From assembly GCA_947685225.1 (NCBI GenBank), contig CANTUV010000055.1, positions 7,203,501-7,267,500 of the forward strand: DNA of 64,000 bases. Direction: 5' to 3'. This stretch comes from Garcia nutans (Eukaryota > Streptophyta > Magnoliopsida > Malpighiales > Euphorbiaceae). Both the position numbers and the translations under genes were made by a program. Below are positions 1-11,280 of this stretch, in pieces. Numbering within the stretch: position 1 is the stretch's first letter; each line of letters begins with the position of its first letter. The notes under the pieces are model-generated. The model made no database searches and was not told the origin of the DNA. It saw only the letters and a list, made by a program, of their open reading frames with translations.

Positions 1-11
1 GTTAGCAATAC

Positions 12-100
12 CATTCTCCTCAGAAGCATCTCAAAGCACCAAAACGCATCTGCATCATCCTCGAAGAGCACAACAAAAGGGGACAACAAATCACTCATAC
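12..100 (-). CDS. TBC Rab-GAP gene, coding exon 6
   Basis: 89 nt encoding (G)MSDLLSPFVVLFEDDADAFW then CFEMLLRRM, ending at AATG|gtattg. This is the conserved TBC core after the glutamine finger. The next exon is outside the window. Confidence 0.88.
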
Positions 101-3100
101 CTAAAACCAGAAAACCAAAAGAAAATAAGCCAACTCTACATTTCAAAATTCCAGGCACAGAAATAAATAGTTCAAAAATTAGCATCATATGATATTTCTA
201 TAAAATCCATAATATTAAAGGTTTTTACAGAAAAATTAAGAAAAAAAAAATGCTGCAACCTTGACAGTAACCAGTGGAAGGATCAACCCATGCATAGACA
301 GCAAGGATATCTGACATCCTGGCTAAATTTTTCTTATCCTCGTAGAACTCAAGATGACTATCTGTTCGCACCACATCAACAACTGAAAAACAAGAGATGT
401 TAGCCCCTTATAAGAACAGTAATGAAAGAAATCCATTGTTTATGCCTTTTCAATAACATGAAATAAGAAATGGACAACTGAGTTACCTATGCGGTGCAAA
501 GTCCACAGCCATTCAGATATTCTGTCTTCACCAGTAGCCTCTCCTTGAGATGCTCCATTGAAAAAAGGTGTTTCAGGGGCATCTGATATTCTCAATCTGT
601 TCACTATTTCTTTTTCGTAATCCTGATTTTTAGACCGTAATACCCGCTCAGGACCATCATGACGAACTATTTCAATTTCAGAGTTGTTGTGACGTGAAAC
701 ATTGTTAGATGACGAACCACCAGATTCCATAATTAAATCTATGTTGTTATTAATTTGAAAACTATGCATTCTGTCCTCTTTAAATCTTAAATTATGTTGT
801 GTTTGTGTGGAAGGTTCATTATCATCTGCGCTACATTCTTCTGTATCTTCTACTCCCCTATCAAATAAATCTGTGACAGGTAAAGGAGGAAAATCAAAAT
901 AACTCTCTGCTACATATTGTGATCCATGAGATTCATCCACCATTTCAGGGGAGCCATTATTATAAGGGCCAGAAGCAGGAAAAAAACAAGATGAATCATA
1001 TGCCGCGCTGTCTGTGCTTTCCCTCACACTGAGAAGCTCACCAGAATCACTAGAACTTTCCCTTTGACATGCATAAGATGTTTCTGTACCATTATCATTC
1101 CAATCATTATAATTCTCAAATTTGTTAGTAGTATCAATAGAAGCTTGTCTACTTCTGACTTTAGCTTCCGCTCTCACTTCATCCTTGGATGATGTTCTCA
1201 TATCCATAACTTTGGACCCCACAACAAATGCAAGTACACCAGTTCCTACGCTTGAATGCATCATTTGGCATTGCTTGATTAGATCGTTGTAGCGCTTCCT
1301 GCATGAATGGTTACATAAAGCTGTGTCATATTAACATAAAAACCACAGAGTTATAATAACTAAAACAGGTTAATTGCTCCAAATAGTTCAAATAACTAGG
1401 ATGTGCATTATCACATTCATGCAGTGGCACAAACTGCAAAAGCAATCACTAGGACATCTGATGATCAGAAAAGGATAAAGCAACAAAATAACTCATTTTC
1501 TTTCCATCATTGATGCAATAAAGGAAAACTATGGCATAAATGAATCTAAAATATAAATATCAAATTCATTTGAAATTAATTCTATATAGAGTTCATTTGG
1601 AAATGAATTTCCAAGTTCACATGATAAACTTAAAATGTTCGTATGACAAATTCAAAATGCGGAATTCAATAGAATTCCCCATAATCTATGTTTGTAATAA
1701 ATCTAGAATTGAATCACATATATGATAATTGTCTAAAATAACCTTAGAGAGAGAGAGAGGAAAAGAAGAAGAAGAGATAGAGGAGAGGCAAAGAAAGGAA
1801 GAGAAGGAACTGATAGAGAAAAGAGGAGAAAAGGGAAGATTGAGATACAGGATGTGTATTTCTGCCCGAAATTTTGGCTGTATAAGTTTTATGGAGTTCA
1901 TTTGTGTTATGATATACTTGATTCTAGGATCAATTTTAGTTGGAATATTGTAAAGTAAACAAATAGACTTGTTTCCTTTTTGTAATTATATTATTTTCTT
2001 CCTATTTTGTAATTGATCTTAATATAAAATCCCCATCAAGCTTGAGCGAATAATCAAGCTGAAAACATTCAAACTTCACCTATTTTTTCTTCCTCTTGTC
2101 TAAATTCACATGGTATCCGAGCCCTAATATTTGTTTTTGTTCCTTTTTTCTACCATCGAACCTAACTTTCACAAAACCCACCAATATCTCCTTAAAAGCA
2201 CACCTACCAATATCTCCGTAAAATCCTATCGCAGGAAAACCATGCATGTGACCACACCCACTGTTGCCTTCCAACACATGAGCTCTTTTCCGGCAACTTT
2301 TTCGGACACAACTCTACCAACAAAGTCGCCTTGTTATTCTACTTCCAGTGGTTGCTCCATCTCATTTTTCCAATGTCATTTGGAGGTGGTGTTTTCCAAA
2401 GCAGATTCTTGGCCTTTTTAGCCCAATTGTCCAGCAGCTTCTCAGCAATTTTTTCTTCTCTTCTCAACCTTTCGGTGCACCTACTCTATTTCTATTTTGC
2501 TCAAATGGCAGAACTCTCAAGTTTAATTAAACCTCTTTTTTCATCCATCTCTAATTCTCCTAATATTAAATTGTAAGGTTGTGATAATTATGTTTCATGG
2601 GCTGCATTCGTTGAATTTTGGTTTATGGATCAAGGTTACAATTATCATTTAGAAAAATATAATACTGATATTGATGAAAAAGATAGAACAACATGGACTA
2701 AAATTGATGCACAACTACGTAGTTTATTTTAGCACTCTCTTGAACCAAAGTTGCCATGTTTCAGTCTTGTAAAGCTTGTTATAAAGTCTAGTAGACTAAG
2801 GCTAAAACACTTTATACCAATGGTATTCAACGTATTTATAAAGTTGTCTCCGATCTTGTCCATTTACAACAAAATTTTCAAGATACATTCAGCTATTTAG
2901 GTCAAGTTGAAACTTTGAAGGATGAATTTGATTCTCATGCCTTTTTATTCAAATATCACTGAGCAAGAAAATCAAAGATATAAGCTATTTATGGTATCAG
3001 CTCTCATAGGGCTTTGAGCAAATTTGGCTATAATAAGATATCAAATTCTTTCTAGTCCAACCATCTCCAAATTTGACGAAGTATTTGCTCAATTACTTTG

Positions 3101-6100
3101 TATCACCTCCAACAATACTGAAACTGAATCTTCTGTATTCGTTAAACAAAAAAGTAATCATCAACAGGGTGATAATCAAAAAGGAAAAGGAAAAAGGCTC
3201 CAAATTCCATTGCTCTTATTGTGATAAGGGGAGTCACACACATGATAATTGTTGGGCTCTTCATGGTCGACCTCCCAGACATAATCAAATTAACCAACTG
3301 ACCACTAATATTGCTCAATCACAAGGAGATGGAATTCTTCCTCTGCCCACAACCCAAACCCAAAGATCCAATTCGGTTATATTGACTGGAAATGATTATA
3401 AAGAATACTTGCAATATCAAGTATCAAAACAATAGTCCTCTTCTTCCATGGTTTATGTTGCTCAATCAGGTAATTCCTTTGCTTGCCTAACACGATCTTC
3501 ACTCAATAGACCTTAGATCTTAGATTCTAGTGCTTTTGACCATATCTCCAGTAATTAAAACCTTTTCTCTCCCCCAACAACTCTCACTTCTTCATAGTCT
3601 ATAGTCACTTTAGCTAATGGATCATAAACCATGATTAAAGGTGTTAAAAAAAAAAAAAGTAAACCCCTCACTTATCTCTCCTTAGACTCAGTTTTATATG
3701 CCCCATAATGTCCCTACAATTTGATATCCATTAATAAACTCTCAAAACAAACTAATTGTAAAGTGATTTTTTATTTTGATTTTGTTTTTACAGGATCGGC
3801 GTACAGAAACAATGATGGTGCATGTCATGAGTCAAGTGAATTATGTTTTCCCTCATATACTGCCGCCTCAATTGCCTTTATTTCTACCACTTCAGTTGAT
3901 CTTCTTCACAGTTGCTTGGGTCATATTAGTCTCTCCAAACTTCAGAAAATGGTTCCTAGTGTTTCAAAATTGTCTTCTATAGATGCGAGTTGTGTCAGCT
4001 TGGGAAACATATTTCTAGTACTTTTCCGAAGCAATTAAATAATAGAACATCATTTATATTTCATATTGTTCACTCAGATATATAAGGTCCAAGTTATGTT
4101 GGCACCAACTTGAGTTTTCATTATTTTATTACTTCTATTGATGATTATTCAAGAAATACTTAGTTGTTTCTAAAAAACAATATATATGAGTTGTTCCTAT
4201 TTGCAAATATTTTTGTGTTGAAATTAAAAATCAATTTGATATCTCTATCAAAATTTTACGTAGTGATAATGTACGAGAATATTTGTCTCTTCCTTTTCAA
4301 GAATCCATGGCTTCTTCGAGCATCATTAACCAATCTTCTTGTAGATATATCCCCTCAACAAAATGGTGTGACTGAACGCAAAAATCAACATACCACTGAA
4401 ACAACTAGCACCATGCTCATCTACCATAATGTGCCACTTTGTTTTTAGGGGGGATGTTGTTCTGACTGCATGTTGCTTAATCAATCGCACACCTTCTTCA
4501 ACCTTACAAAATCAAAGTCCTCATTCTATCGTGTTCCCAGGTCAATCCTCTCATCCTCTCTTTACTCATGTCTTTGGATGCACTTCCTTTATTTATAATC
4601 GTATGCCTGGTAAAGACAAGTTGCAAACTAAGTCCATTAAGTGTGTCTTCTTAGTATATTCTCATCTCCATAAAGGTTATAAAAATTATGATTCAACAAC
4701 TGACAAGTATTTTATCTCAACATATGTAACCTTTTTTGAAACGTCACCATATTTTCCACAAACCAACAGGGCATTTTTAAGGCTCTCCCGGTTCCCACCT
4801 TTCTTATTTCTAAAGTTTCACCCATCCTTAAACCACTACAAGTCTGCTATCGGCGACTTTCTCCCCACTATTGATGTTGCCCTTGCAGGTAGAGCAGCTA
4901 TGTTCTCCACATAACTCATCTCCTCCTCCATCTACTTTACCTATGCTGGTCATGCCTCCAACATAAATCTCTTCTCCACCTATTGCTATCAAAAAAGGTA
5001 TTCGTTCTTCCTCATCATATTTATAATTTCTTGACTTATCATCACCTATCACCTTCATACTATGTTTTTATATCCAATTTATCCACTATGTCTACTCTAA
5101 AAACTATTAGTGAAGTACATGCTCATTCAAGTTGGTGATAGACTACGGTTGATGAAATGGTTGCTCTTCATGATAATAATACTTGGGAGCTTGTTCCATT
5201 ATCCTCTAGAAATCTATAGTTGGTTGTTCCTAGGTCTATACAATGAAAGTTGGCTTTGATAGTAAGGTAGACAGACTAAAAGCCCGTTAGTTGCTAAAGG
5301 GTACACTCAACTTCTTGGCCTTGATTATGGGGACACCTTCTCTCCAATTGCTTAAATTTGTCTCTATCTTTCTTCTTATTTCTCTTGTTGTCATGCACCA
5401 TTAGAGTATTCACCAATTGGACATTAAAAATGCCTTCTTACATGGAGAATTAACAAAAGAAGTTTATACAGAGCAACCTCCAAGTTTTGTTGCTCAGGAA
5501 AAGTCTAGGTTAGTTTGTCGATTGAAGAAATCTTTGTATAATCTAAAACAGTCTCCATGAGGGTGGTTTGGACAATTTAGTATCGTTGTTTAGGAATTTG
5601 GGATGCATAGGAGTGAAGTAGATCACTCAACATTCTATTATGATACAGCTTATGGAAATATATTTATCTAGTGGTGTATGTGGATGATATTGCTTAACAA
5701 GTGACGATCATAAAGGAATTACTCAACTCAAAAATCTTTTTAGACACTTTCAAACTAAAAACTTGGAAAGTTGAAATATTTCCTAGACATTGAGGTAGCC
5801 CAGTCAAACAAAGGCAACACTATTTTACAAAGGAAGTATCTCGAGATATTTTGGAAGAGATAATGATGTTAGATTGTAAACCCATGAAAACCCCCGTGGA
5901 TCCAAATGTTAAACTTATACCAAGATAGGGGAAGCCACTAAAAGGCCCTAGTAAATATCGAAGATTGATTGGAAAACTCAATTATCTCACTATCACACAT
6001 CCAGATATTTTCTTTGAGGTGAGTATAGTTAATCAGTTTATTCAAACTCCATGTAATAGTCACTAGGATGCAGTGATACGCATTCTCTGATGTATCAAGA

Positions 6101-9100
6101 GAGCTATAGGACAAGTATGGATAGAGGACATACACAAATTGTTGGGTATTTGGATGTTGATTGGGCAAGTTGTCCCTCAGATAGATGATCCATCATAGGA
6201 TATTGTCCTGATTGAGGGAAATATTGTATCATAAAAAGTAAATTGCAAGATGGAGTAGCAAGAAATGCAAAAGAAGAATATCAAGCCATGGTATTAGTTA
6301 TTTGTGAATTTATTTGGTAAAAATAGTTGCTTCAAGAATTAAGGTGTGAAAACATGAGCCCAATTACATTGATCAATGATAATTAAGCCACACTACATAT
6401 TGCCTCAAACCTTATCTTCCATGAAAGGACAAAACATATAGAGATAGCATGTCACTTCGTCAGACAGAAAATCAAATCGGGCTGCATCGCTACAAGTTTT
6501 GTCGATTCTAATGATCAGTTGGATGATATTCTCATTAAAACTCTAAAGGTACCTCGGATAAAATATATTTGTAACAAGCTAGAAGCATATATGCTCCAGC
6601 TTAAGAGGAAGTGTTATAATATACTTGATTCTAGGCTCAATTTTAGCTTGAATATTGTATGGTAAACAATTAGATTTGTTTCTTTTTTGTAATTATACTA
6701 TTTTATTCATATTTTGTTATTAATTTTAATATAAAATCCCCACCAAGCTTGAGGGAATAATTAAGATGAAAACATTTAGACTTCACCTAATTTTTCTTCC
6801 TCTTCCTTGTCTGAATTCACAATTTGAAATTCTACCAAATTTCATGAAAATTAGTTTAGTAATGCTCAATTCTAAATTGAATTCATGGAACTAAAATGAA
6901 TGTTTTTAACAAATCAACCATAAAAATAAGAACTAAAATTATTTTCCTATTTAAGAAGTTTTAAGGTTTTAGTGTTGTTAAGGGTTTTTTTATATTACGA
7001 ATATTCAGAAATCATTTGCTTTCTATTTAGCATTGATTTGAAGCTTACTAGGTAGGATTCCTAATTCTACATACCCATTCAACTAATTAATTTTTTAGGT
7101 TTCTAATAATGGAATTTAAAGCAAATATAGCTTGGCGAGACAAGGATAGACCACGAGATAATGATAGACTTAAACTAACTTGGACAAAAGCGATTTAAAA
7201 TGATATTATAGATTTACATTTATTAGAAGATGTAGACATAAAATCGCGCAGAGTAGAAAAAGCGAATTCATATAGCTGACCCCAATTAGCTTGGGACTAA
7301 GGTTTTGTTGAGTTGTGTTGAGTTGAGTTGAGTTTTCTAATAATGGAATTTAGAGTATTTTGATCTGGTCAAGAAAGCATGTGTGCCTAGTTTCTGTTTC
7401 TTCTTTTCACTCTTCTTCTATTCCAACTGCTACTGTTCTTTTTTTTTCTTCTCTTTTTCACTCTGCAGCTACATTACCTTGGCTACTGCTCAAGACCCTA
7501 GCAAAAGCCTCTAATTTCTTTTATATTCTCACTTTAATAATCTATCAATTCAATTCCTATGCCAAACTCCCTTCTTCCTTGTCTCTGAACACAGAAGCTC
7601 ATCAATTGCTTAGATTTGCCTATCACAACAATATTACTAGCTAGTTGGCAAATTGTGCATAAAGTCTTCCATAAACATACAATTGTGCGTTGAAGGTAGA
7701 ATTATTTTAAGACACCTCTAATGATACACTGCCTTGCCAAACCATTAAGCGTGTCTGACATAACATCAAGGTAAAAGGGATCATAGTACCAAAAAAGAAG
7801 GTAACTTTACTTGAATGGAATCATCACTTTTAAGATGGAAGGCCAAATATGGTGCCACTATAGCAGGGCTCATTGGCAACCCTCTTCTTAGCCACTTTAC
7901 CATGGAAACAAGCAATCGCCGCTTTATCATGGAAACAGGACATAGTATGACAAAGTAAGATTTACATGTGAGATAAAAAGATAGTGAGTGAAGAAAAGAA
8001 AAAATGAAATAACATAAAAGAAATTAATATCAGACTCAAACTAGAAATTAAAGTTGAACTGCTAGTGTACATTTCGTAAAATAGGTCTTATGTTAAGTTC
8101 TAAGCAATAAAAAAATAACTATCATTTTCTTCTAGGAAAACAGAAAGCAAACTCAGGTGGAACAATAATTCACAGCATCAGTAAATTGAGATGTTTCTTT
8201 CACAACAAACCATAATTAGAAATGGCAAAAGAAAAGTGAACAATGTTAACTATGGATTATTCATTCTTCCAACTAACCGCAATTCTAGGCTGAGTTGAGT
8301 TGAATTTAAACTTTAACATAAAATTCATAAGCAAATGAGAATAACCTGAATATTCAACAATGCAGAATTGCAGAATTGCAACAGAAGCAATACACATATT
8401 AGGAAATGGAACAGCAGTGCATTAGAACTTGATGTACAAATATTATTCAATTAGTTGAATGCAAGCTGTTCAGCAAAAGAAATATGCACTTAAACAGAAG
8501 TTTATTAGCCAATTTCGAAAATAAAAAAGCTTAAACCTTCGGGCTGTCCTCAGCTGATGTCGGTGCTTGGCAGTGCTGTCTAAAGAATAACAACCAAGTA
8601 GAAATTCCCAAACGTCTGCCCTGATAGCTGGATCCACACCCTATAACGTGCAGCAAATATATATATAGACATCAGACAAATGGAAACAATATATATCCCT
8701 CATAGGAATAGCCCAAGCACTGATCATAACACAAGCCTGCCTTGGAGAGAGAGACCCATATGCAGCTATTATAGGTAGCAAAAATATAGTACGCTTTAAA
8801 TCAATGGTAAATACAACATCAAGCTGGCAGCAAGACTTCTTCAAACATCCAGTAACAGGCAATGTACATGCCGCTAGATTATCTTCCCAATGTCTTTCTT
8901 AAACACAATAGGCCAATTATGTCTACTTAGGGTGAAGAGGAAGGGAAATTTATCATTCTCTCTTATTATTCAGAGGGCATAAAGCAAGGAAAATGCAAGA
9001 GAAGAATCCATTCTTGAACCCGCCAAAAGTTTCTTGACAAGAAAAGAGGAGATTTAAGAGAGTGTATATAATGAGTGCACGATGTTTACTAAATGCAAAA

Positions 9101-10571
9101 TAAAAACTCCCTACAAAAACAATATAGAGAAATTATATAAGATTATTCCCTCCCTTCCCATTTCCTTTTACTTACTGTTCCTCAGTCTTTCCCATAAAAG
9201 ATTTAGCGTCCATGATTTGTAATAATAGCATGATCCACCACCAAATATTTATTGGAAACGAGCCATCATGATAAACAATTAAAAAAGAGAACATTAACAT
9301 TAAGCATACGAATAGTAACCATAGACATCCCACCAACCACCCCCCCTTTTCTCAATATTATTCCCAGTATAACTATATTAAATGGAAAATATTAAACCTC
9401 ACCTGGGAAAAATTAGATACAAAATAGAAATGCACAAATACCATAAAATGAGTTTGGGATGTATGTCCATGCTACGAAACAACATACCCCCACAACAATC
9501 AACTTGAGTGCTTTCTGAAAACCAGAAACCTTCCCATCACTATCAAAAGTTGCCTGCCACTTGTCTGGTTTAAGCATTCTGCTTACCTGCCAAATCATAG
9601 AATCTCATATGATAAATTTAAACAAATAATAAGAAATATCAGTCATCATTGCAATTACAACATAAAAGAAGTTAAAAGAGATAGAAAGAAAAGCAATTCC
9701 ATCCAAATTAAACAAGTCACACCACAATCAGAGTGCCTTTTCAAACTCTAGAAACGTAGAAATCCCAAAAGATATGAAAAAATTACTACCTCTGTTATCT
9801 CTATGTTCTAGGAATACAACAAAAATTTTGACTAAAGGGAAAAGGGCTAAAATACATGGTCACGGTTAGTGATCCCAGAAATCAATCCTGCCACTACATT
9901 AGTGAATCCATTTTGGGAAATTTACCACTTACATTCTGACCCAAGTTCTTTATAATCCTCTGATTCACTTTCTGACCTAAGCTCTTTATAATCCTCTGAC
10001 TCAAGTTATCTTGTTTCTCCTATTGATCACAATCTCTCAATTTCTACATAATTGAATATGTAAACTTTTTTTCAGCCTCCTGAATGAACCATCATTGAGT
10101 GCATGAGTGTGTTTAGCAAGGGCAGGGAAGGTGACAATTGGATCAACCATGTCTTTCCAAATGTGATAGGAATTTCTCTTATTCTTTTTCTACTTTGTTT
10201 CCTTAAGTGCATAAGCGGCCAAGAAAAATGACCTACTGCACCCATACACAACCCATTGGGCTTCCAATGGAAATCACTAAGTTCAAAATCATCCCCTGCC
10301 CTCCAAAAAAGAAAAGGTTTTGAAAAAGAAGAAGAGCAAATATTGGTTATTTAGATCAATAATCATAACATTGATTTACATAAACAAATAAAATGAGACA
10401 AAAATCAATACAATTGTTAATGATAAAGAGTCTTACAGCTATAACAACCTTTATAGGCGATTGAGAAAGACAAGGCTCCCCAATTTCGCGAACTATTGAA
10501 CCAACCCTCTGCAAATTCACTGTTCCTGCTTTTGGACAACTCCATTGCTTCTCTTCTTCTCCACAAGACAT
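12..10571 (-). CDS. TBC-domain Rab GTPase-activating protein (GYP7/TBC1D15-like), 5' part of gene
   Basis: Rab-GAPs of this family speed GTP hydrolysis by Rab/Ypt GTPases in membrane traffic. Six minus-strand coding exons fit with consistent phases: 10571-10437, 9586-9488, 8640-8537, 1298-487, 382-260 and 100-12, giving 454 codons. The visible TBC domain has both catalytic fingers: IVVDVVR (IxxDxxR arginine finger, Arg about residue 389, across the exon 4/5 junction) and YCQG (YxQ glutamine finger, Gln about 424), followed by MSDLLSPFVVLFEDDADAFW. The N-terminal part of the domain reads GVDPAIRADVWEFLLGCYSL. A long Ser/Asp/Asn-rich insert (about residues 140-365), typical of the plant GYP7-like subclass, separates the two halves. 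The start at 10571 (MSCGEEEKQWSCPKAG) matches my memory of homologous N termini. All splice sites are GT-AG. No stop or frameshift is seen, so the gene looks intact despite a 7.2-kb intron full of transposons. The C-terminal exons lie left of base 1. Family assignment is firm; the target Rab is unknown. Confidence 0.9.
260..382 (-). CDS. TBC Rab-GAP gene, coding exon 5 (catalytic fingers)
   Basis: 123 nt encoding VVDVVRTDSHLEFYEDKK onward to WVDPSTGYCQ. It holds the arginine finger and the glutamine finger of the GAP active site. Acceptor is tttttcag|TT and donor TCAAG|gttgca. It is too short to appear as a standalone ORF. Confidence 0.9.
487..1298 (-). CDS. TBC Rab-GAP gene, coding exon 4 (large variable insert)
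   Basis: 812-nt exon. It starts RKRYNDLIKQCQMMHSS and VGSKVMDMRTSSKDE, runs through a Ser/Asp/Asn-rich low-conservation stretch, and ends at ISEWLWTLHRI, just before the arginine finger. Acceptor is catgcag|GAAGCG and donor ATAG|gtaact. The first ATG in the open frame (1264) is internal, not the gene start. Confidence 0.9.
1746..1846 (+). repeat. Purine-rich GA/GAA low-complexity tract in intron
   Basis: About 100 bases almost wholly A and G (GAGAGAGA, GAAGAAGAAG, AAAGAGGAG), about 60 bases upstream of the copia insertion. On the gene's sense strand it is a polypyrimidine tract. The ORFs across it are compositional artefacts. Confidence 0.7.
1905..2110 (+). repeat. copia-1 left LTR
   Basis: 206 bp, TGTTATGATATAC...AAATTCACA. 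A TATAAAAT box-like sequence lies near 2022-2029. It pairs with 6612-6821. Confidence 0.9.
2111..2124 (+). other. copia-1 primer-binding site
   Basis: TGGTATCCGAGCCC directly follows the LTR. The standard plant copia site complementary to initiator Met-tRNA is TGGTATCAGAGC, so one base differs here. Confidence 0.85.
2560..3435 (+). pseudogene. copia-1 gag remnant with CCHC knuckle
   Basis: Broken copia gag. Around 2580-2740 the translation resembles the gag N terminus (NYVSWAAFVEFWFMDQGY). At about 3205-3260 is a zinc knuckle, CSYCDKGSHTHDNCW (C-x2-C-x4-H-x4-C). Stops occur throughout (for example near 2730), so no capsid protein can be made. Confidence 0.75.
3510..4790 (+). pseudogene. copia-1 protease and integrase remnants
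   Basis: The protease remnant near 3515-3560 reads ILDSSAFDHIS where active copia proteases read LDSGA, so the active-site Gly is lost. Integrase remnants include SPQQNGVTERKNQ near 4345-4385 (third acidic residue region) and LTACCLINRTPSSTLQ with a FGCTSFIYNR segment near 4450-4610. Pieces lie in different frames. Confidence 0.75.
5130..6600 (+). pseudogene. copia-1 reverse transcriptase and RNase H remnants
   Basis: RT traces: the MVALHDNNTWELVP start near 5160, and a segment near 5410-5470 that in one frame matches the copia core QLDIKNAFLHGEL. RNase H traces: DVDWASCPSDR near 6155, EEYQAMV near 6270, and the tail RTKHIEIACHFVRQKI near 6430-6475. At least ten in-frame stops are visible, so it is inactive. 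Confidence 0.75.
6603..6611 (+). other. copia-1 polypurine tract
   Basis: AAGAGGAAG abuts the TG of the right LTR, as expected for the plus-strand primer. Confidence 0.75.
6612..6821 (+). repeat. copia-1 right LTR
   Basis: 210 bp, TGTTATAATATAC...GAATTCACA. It aligns end to end with 1905-2110, with about 23 substitutions and one 4-base indel, and is followed at once by the ATTTG target duplication. Confidence 0.9.
7119..7334 (+). mobile_element. Truncated RTE-type LINE, 3' end
   Basis: About 215 bp ending in CCCCAATTAGCTTGGGACTA then AGG and a (TTGAG)n/TTG-rich tail, the 3' signature I associate with plant RTE LINEs. Upstream, one frame reads LNLTWTKAI then NDIIDLHLLEDVDIKSRRVE, resembling the C terminus of RTE reverse transcriptase. 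It is flanked by an 18-bp direct repeat, TTCTAATAATGGAATTTA, at 7101-7118 and 7335-7352, the long target duplication expected of a LINE. It is 5'-truncated and dead. Confidence 0.78.
7353..8536 (-). other. Remaining intron 3 sequence without recognisable features
   Basis: About 1.2 kb of AT-rich intron with scattered pyrimidine tracts. The ORF at 7360-7644 is serine/leucine-rich composition and matches no family I recognise. Confidence 0.6.
8537..8640 (-). CDS. TBC Rab-GAP gene, coding exon 3 (start of TBC domain)
   Basis: 104 nt encoding GVDPAIRADVWEFLLGCYSL to RTAR plus two bases, ending CGAAG|gtttaa. This is the N-terminal signature of TBC domains (R.xVWxxLLG). The split Arg codon is completed in exon 4, more than 7 kb away. 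Confidence 0.9.
9488..9586 (-). CDS. TBC Rab-GAP gene, coding exon 2
   Basis: 33 codons, VSRMLKPDKWQATFDSD onward to KLIVVG. Two acceptors are possible. The one before GTAAGCAG keeps the frame from exon 1 and gives the VSRMLKP sequence expected for the family; the AG 8 bases downstream breaks the frame. Donor is GGG|gtatgt. Confidence 0.85.
9931..10001. repeat. Two-copy 35-bp tandem repeat in intron 1
   Basis: Units starting at 9931 and 9966 share CTCTTTATAATCCTCTGA-type sequence with a few mismatches. They lie within the first intron of the TBC gene. Confidence 0.7.
10437..10571 (-). CDS. TBC Rab-GAP gene, coding exon 1
   Basis: ATG to donor AGCT|gtaaga; 45 codons ending IKVVIA at a codon boundary. 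It carries the conserved N-terminal segment GEPCLSQSPIKVV of this plant Rab-GAP subclass. Confidence 0.85.
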
Positions 10572-11280
10572 TTACAGTTCACACAAATACACACACACAC
10601 ACACTCTACCTAATTCAATCTTTCCTATTATCATCACCAAAGAAAGCTCAATTTAAGAAACCAAACAACTGCAGAAAAGAAACAAAATATATATATAAGC
10701 TAAAAAGAAGGAAATGCCGCCTAAAAACCAACATTTGATTTCAAAAAAACACGAATCAGCAACAAAACCTTCCAAATTATTTGGAAAAAAAATACAAGAA
10801 TAAGAACTTGATTACTGTGAAACAGAAATTGTGAATATAAACCCCAAAAAATCTAAGAAGATGAAATGAAAAAACAGATCATTTACGATTAAACACAAAC
10901 AAACTCATTTCAGCGAATAAAAAAATTAACTGAAAAATAATCCAAATGAGCACATCTAAATAGAAAATAAAATGGATTTCAAGTAATCAGATGCTGATCA
11001 GATGATTGATCTAAACAAATATATAAATAACAAGCATATGCATGTATGAGTGCATATATATAGAGACAGAGAGAACCTGAAGAAGAAAGAAGAACAAGAA
11101 GAGAATGAGATCTCTGAGAATGGGAGAGGGAGAAGAGGGAAAAGGAGGAGCTTCTCCTCCGTCGCCATTAACAATTTGTATTACAAAGGACCGTTTCTTC
11201 TTTCTTTTTTCTTTCTTGCTTGGCTTCCCCTGAAATTTTTTTTTTTTTTTTTTTTTTGCTCTTTTTTTTAGCAACTATTA
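10572..11280 (-). promoter_or_regulatory. Probable 5' UTR and proximal promoter of the TBC gene
   Basis: On the gene strand, 11170-11080 is pyrimidine-rich (TCTTCTTGTTCTTC), ending in TTCTTCAG|gttctc near 11077, which could be a 5' UTR exon/intron junction. A CA microsatellite lies at 10583-10604. The transcription start cannot be fixed from sequence. ORFs at 11011-11274 on both strands are low-complexity. Confidence 0.4.

Larger units (their letters stand above)
1905..6821 (+). mobile_element. Ty1/copia LTR retrotransposon, old and degenerate (copia-1)
   Basis: Complete element by structure: TG...CA LTRs at 1905-2110 and 6612-6821; primer-binding site TGGTATCCGAGC directly after the left LTR; polypurine tract AAGAGGAAG before the right LTR; and a perfect 5-bp target duplication ATTTG at 1900-1904 and 6822-6826. 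Internal order is gag, protease, integrase, reverse transcriptase, RNase H, as in copia. The reading frame is broken by many stops and frameshifts. Hand alignment of the LTRs gives about 23 mismatches in about 206 bp (about 11%), so it is old. It lies in the third intron of the TBC gene in antisense orientation. Confidence 0.92.
1299..8536 (-). other. Third intron of the TBC Rab-GAP gene, expanded by transposons
   Basis: The 7,238-bp intron lies between ...CGAAG|gtttaa (8537 side) and catgcag|GAAGCG (1298 side). About 4.9 kb of it is the antisense copia element and about 0.2 kb an RTE fragment. The rest is AT-rich with no other coding sequence that I can see. Both splice sites and their phases are preserved. 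Confidence 0.85.

Noticed and set aside
2131..2576. Three overlapping plus-strand ORFs after the copia-1 primer site
   Set aside because: They overlap in different frames, have no family signature and sit in the leader of a dead element.
11011..11274. ORFs on both strands rich in Lys/Phe/Ser
   Set aside because: Caused by A- and T-runs and purine tracts in the 5' region of the TBC gene; no codon pattern.
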